From: VBOC01 sp035635475
Lineage (GTDB): Bacteria > Bacteroidota > Ignavibacteria > UBA10030 > SZUA-254
Direction: 5' to 3'
Length of the DNA stretch: 14,463 nucleotides
NCBI GenBank assembly: GCA_035635475.1
Contig: DASQAZ010000071.1
Coordinates: forward strand, 1 to 14,463
Shown here: in pieces, positions 13,250-14,463 of the stretch
Numbering within the stretch: position 1 is the stretch's first letter
Layout of the letters: every line of letters begins with the position of its first letter
The notes under the pieces: model-generated
Databases searched by the model: none
What the model saw: the letters and a program-made list of their open reading frames with translations, nothing else
Told to the model about the DNA's origin: nothing
Program-made: the position numbers and the translations under genes

Positions 13250-14463
13250 ATGAAAAAACCGTTTCGCGACCGCGTTAAAGAAGGGCCCATCGTCGGCGAT
13301 GGCGCCATGGGAACGCTGCTCGATCTCTACGGGTTCGTAGAGCTGCCCCATGAGCTCCGAAACATCAAAAACCCCGACGTCGTCGAGCGGGTGCACCGCG
13401 AGTACATTGCCGCGGGCTCCGAAATAATCGAAACCAACACGTTTTCCGCAAACCGCCTCCGCCTTACCCAGTTCCACCTCCAGAACAGCCTCCGGGACAT
13501 CAATCTCCGGGGAGTCGAGATCGCCCGGCAGGCGGCCGGCGAAAATGTCTATGTCGCAGGCGCGGTGGGCCCGACCGGAATGCTCCTCGAACCCATCGGC
13601 AAGATCAAACGCCAGAAGGCGAAAGACGCGTTCAAAGAGCAGATCGAGCTCCTGGTGCAGGCGGGCGTCGATTTGATCATGCTCGAAACATTCGTCAGCC
13701 TTCAGGAACTCGACGACGCGCTGGAAGTCGCGAAGGGCCTGACCGATCTTCCGATCGTCGCGCAGAAAGCCTTTGCCGAGGACGGCGCGATCCTCAGCGG
13801 CTCGTTCCCGATCGACGTCATCAACCATCTGATCGATCAGGGAGCCGACGTGGTGGGGGCCAATTGCACGGTCGGCCCCCAGCGGATGTTCTCGATCATC
13901 CGGAACGTCCACAAGGACGGGGTCATCCTTTCCGCCCAGCCGGCGGCGGGGATTCCCACGCTTCTCAACGGACGCTCGATTTACCACACGACGCCGGAAT
14001 ACCTCGCCTCGTATGCGAGCGAGCTCGTCGAATCCGGCGTGACGCTGATCGGCGCGTGCTGCGGCTCGACGCCCGAGCACATCCGGGCGATCGCGGAGAC
14101 GGTCAAAGGGCTGAAGGTCGGCCATTCATCCCCGAGGGTGGAGGCGAAATCGAGGGAGAAGATTCACGCCGATCCCGAGCCGAAATACTATGTCGAGGCA
14201 TCCCGCTGGTCGAGGTTCTCCCGGAACGTCGGGAAGAAATTCATGACCACCGTCGAGCTCGACATTCCGCGGGGGCTGGACATGACGAGCGTGTACGAGG
14301 GGGCGCAATTCTGCTACGAGCGAAAAATCGACGCCGTCAATATCACCGAGGGCGCGCGCGCGCGGCTGCGCATGAGCTCGATCGCAATTTCGTTTCAGAT
14401 CCAGCAGCGCGTCGGGATCGAAGCGATGTGCCACCGGGCGGCCCGCGACCACAACCTGATCGG
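13250..14463 (+). CDS. Homocysteine S-methyltransferase/methylenetetrahydrofolate reductase fusion (partial)
   Basis: The frame starts at ATG 13250 (GGAG at 13243-13246) and runs off the right edge with no stop; 404 codons are visible. Residues about 1-290 form a cobalamin-independent-type homocysteine methyltransferase TIM barrel (GDGAMGTLL at 16-24, ETNTFSANRLRL at 61-72, AGAVGPTG at 103-110). The three zinc-binding cysteines are C206 (GANCTVGP) and C270-C271 (GACCGSTPEH). After a linker (about 292-328) the MTHFR domain begins (TTVELDIPRG, ITEGARARLRMSSIA, CHRAARDHNLI). This is the bifunctional YitJ-like arrangement: one half makes 5-methyltetrahydrofolate and the other methylates homocysteine, or prepares that domain for a split MetH system. 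In several bacteria such a barrel works with a separate cobalamin-binding MetH half, which is not seen here. Its own promoter and leader hairpin precede it. Confidence 0.9.
   Translation, partial: MKKPFRDRVKEGPIVGDGAMGTLLDLYGFVELPHELRNIKNPDVVERVHREYIAAGSEIIETNTFSANRLRLTQFHLQNSLRDINLRGVEIARQAAGENVYVAGAVGPTGMLLEPIGKIKRQKAKDAFKEQIELLVQAGVDLIMLETFVSLQELDDALEVAKGLTDLPIVAQKAFAEDGAILSGSFPIDVINHLIDQGADVVGANCTVGPQRMFSIIRNVHKDGVILSAQPAAGIPTLLNGRSIYHTTPEYLASYASELVESGVTLIGACCGSTPEHIRAIAETVKGLKVGHSSPRVEAKSREKIHADPEPKYYVEASRWSRFSRNVGKKFMTTVELDIPRGLDMTSVYEGAQFCYERKIDAVNITEGARARLRMSSIAISFQIQQRVGIEAMCHRAARDHNLI

Noticed and set aside
13211..14125. Minus-strand open frame of 304 codons opposite the methyltransferase fusion
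   Set aside because: The + strand frame has zinc ligands and MTHFR motifs throughout; the antisense frame would also begin inside the gene and end in the terminator.

Overview
The window is a GC-rich bacterial chromosome segment filled with housekeeping and metabolic genes. It has no rRNA, tRNA, CRISPR array, transposase or phage gene. Gene families and style (a 7TM-HD PgpH phosphodiesterase, a Bacteroidota-type sodium:solute symporter C-terminus, a class V aminotransferase of the cysteine desulfurase type, a fused homocysteine methyltransferase/MTHFR) suggest a deep-branching, high-GC member of the FCB group (Bacteroidota/Ignavibacteria-like). This is inference from protein flavour, not a phylogenetic result. 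The two best promoters are ordinary TTGACA/TATAAT-type sites.

Layout. At 2-403 lies the C-terminal end of a sodium:solute symporter (+). It faces a convergent SPFH/band-7 membrane protein (478-1368, -), which has a near-consensus promoter at 1426-1454. From 1552 to 13143 ten genes lie head to tail on the + strand with gaps of 40 nt or less and no terminator that I can see between them: pgpH, xerD-like recombinase, cysteine desulfurase-like enzyme, M50 site-2-protease-like membrane protein, DUF1611 P-loop protein, lysC, lysA, asd, a secreted redoxin and a secreted TlpA-like thioredoxin. A hairpin with a T-tract (13206-13234) closes this run. A TTGGAA-17-TATAAT promoter just before it (13160-13188) drives the last gene, a fused homocysteine S-methyltransferase/methylenetetrahydrofolate reductase that runs off the window.

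How the genes fit together. lysC, lysA and asd form a tightly coupled aspartate-family/lysine module: aspartate to aspartyl phosphate, to aspartate semialdehyde, and the final decarboxylation of meso-diaminopimelate to lysine. The two thiol-redox proteins are probably exported. pgpH and xerD share an ATGA stop/start overlap. The remaining genes are linked by position only.

The most interesting signal is a dispersed family of short GC-rich palindromes (core RTCCCGC-loop-GCGGGAY) that lie inside protein-coding genes. The copies in pgpH and lysC share an exact 18-nt DNA match read in two different frames, plus a second 18-of-19 match. In lysC the element adds about 25-30 residues between the kinase and ACT domains. 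In pgpH three copies make up much of a non-conserved C-terminal tail. A related hairpin serves as the terminator at 13.2 kb. This resembles, in behaviour, the Rickettsia palindromic elements that insert in frame into genes.
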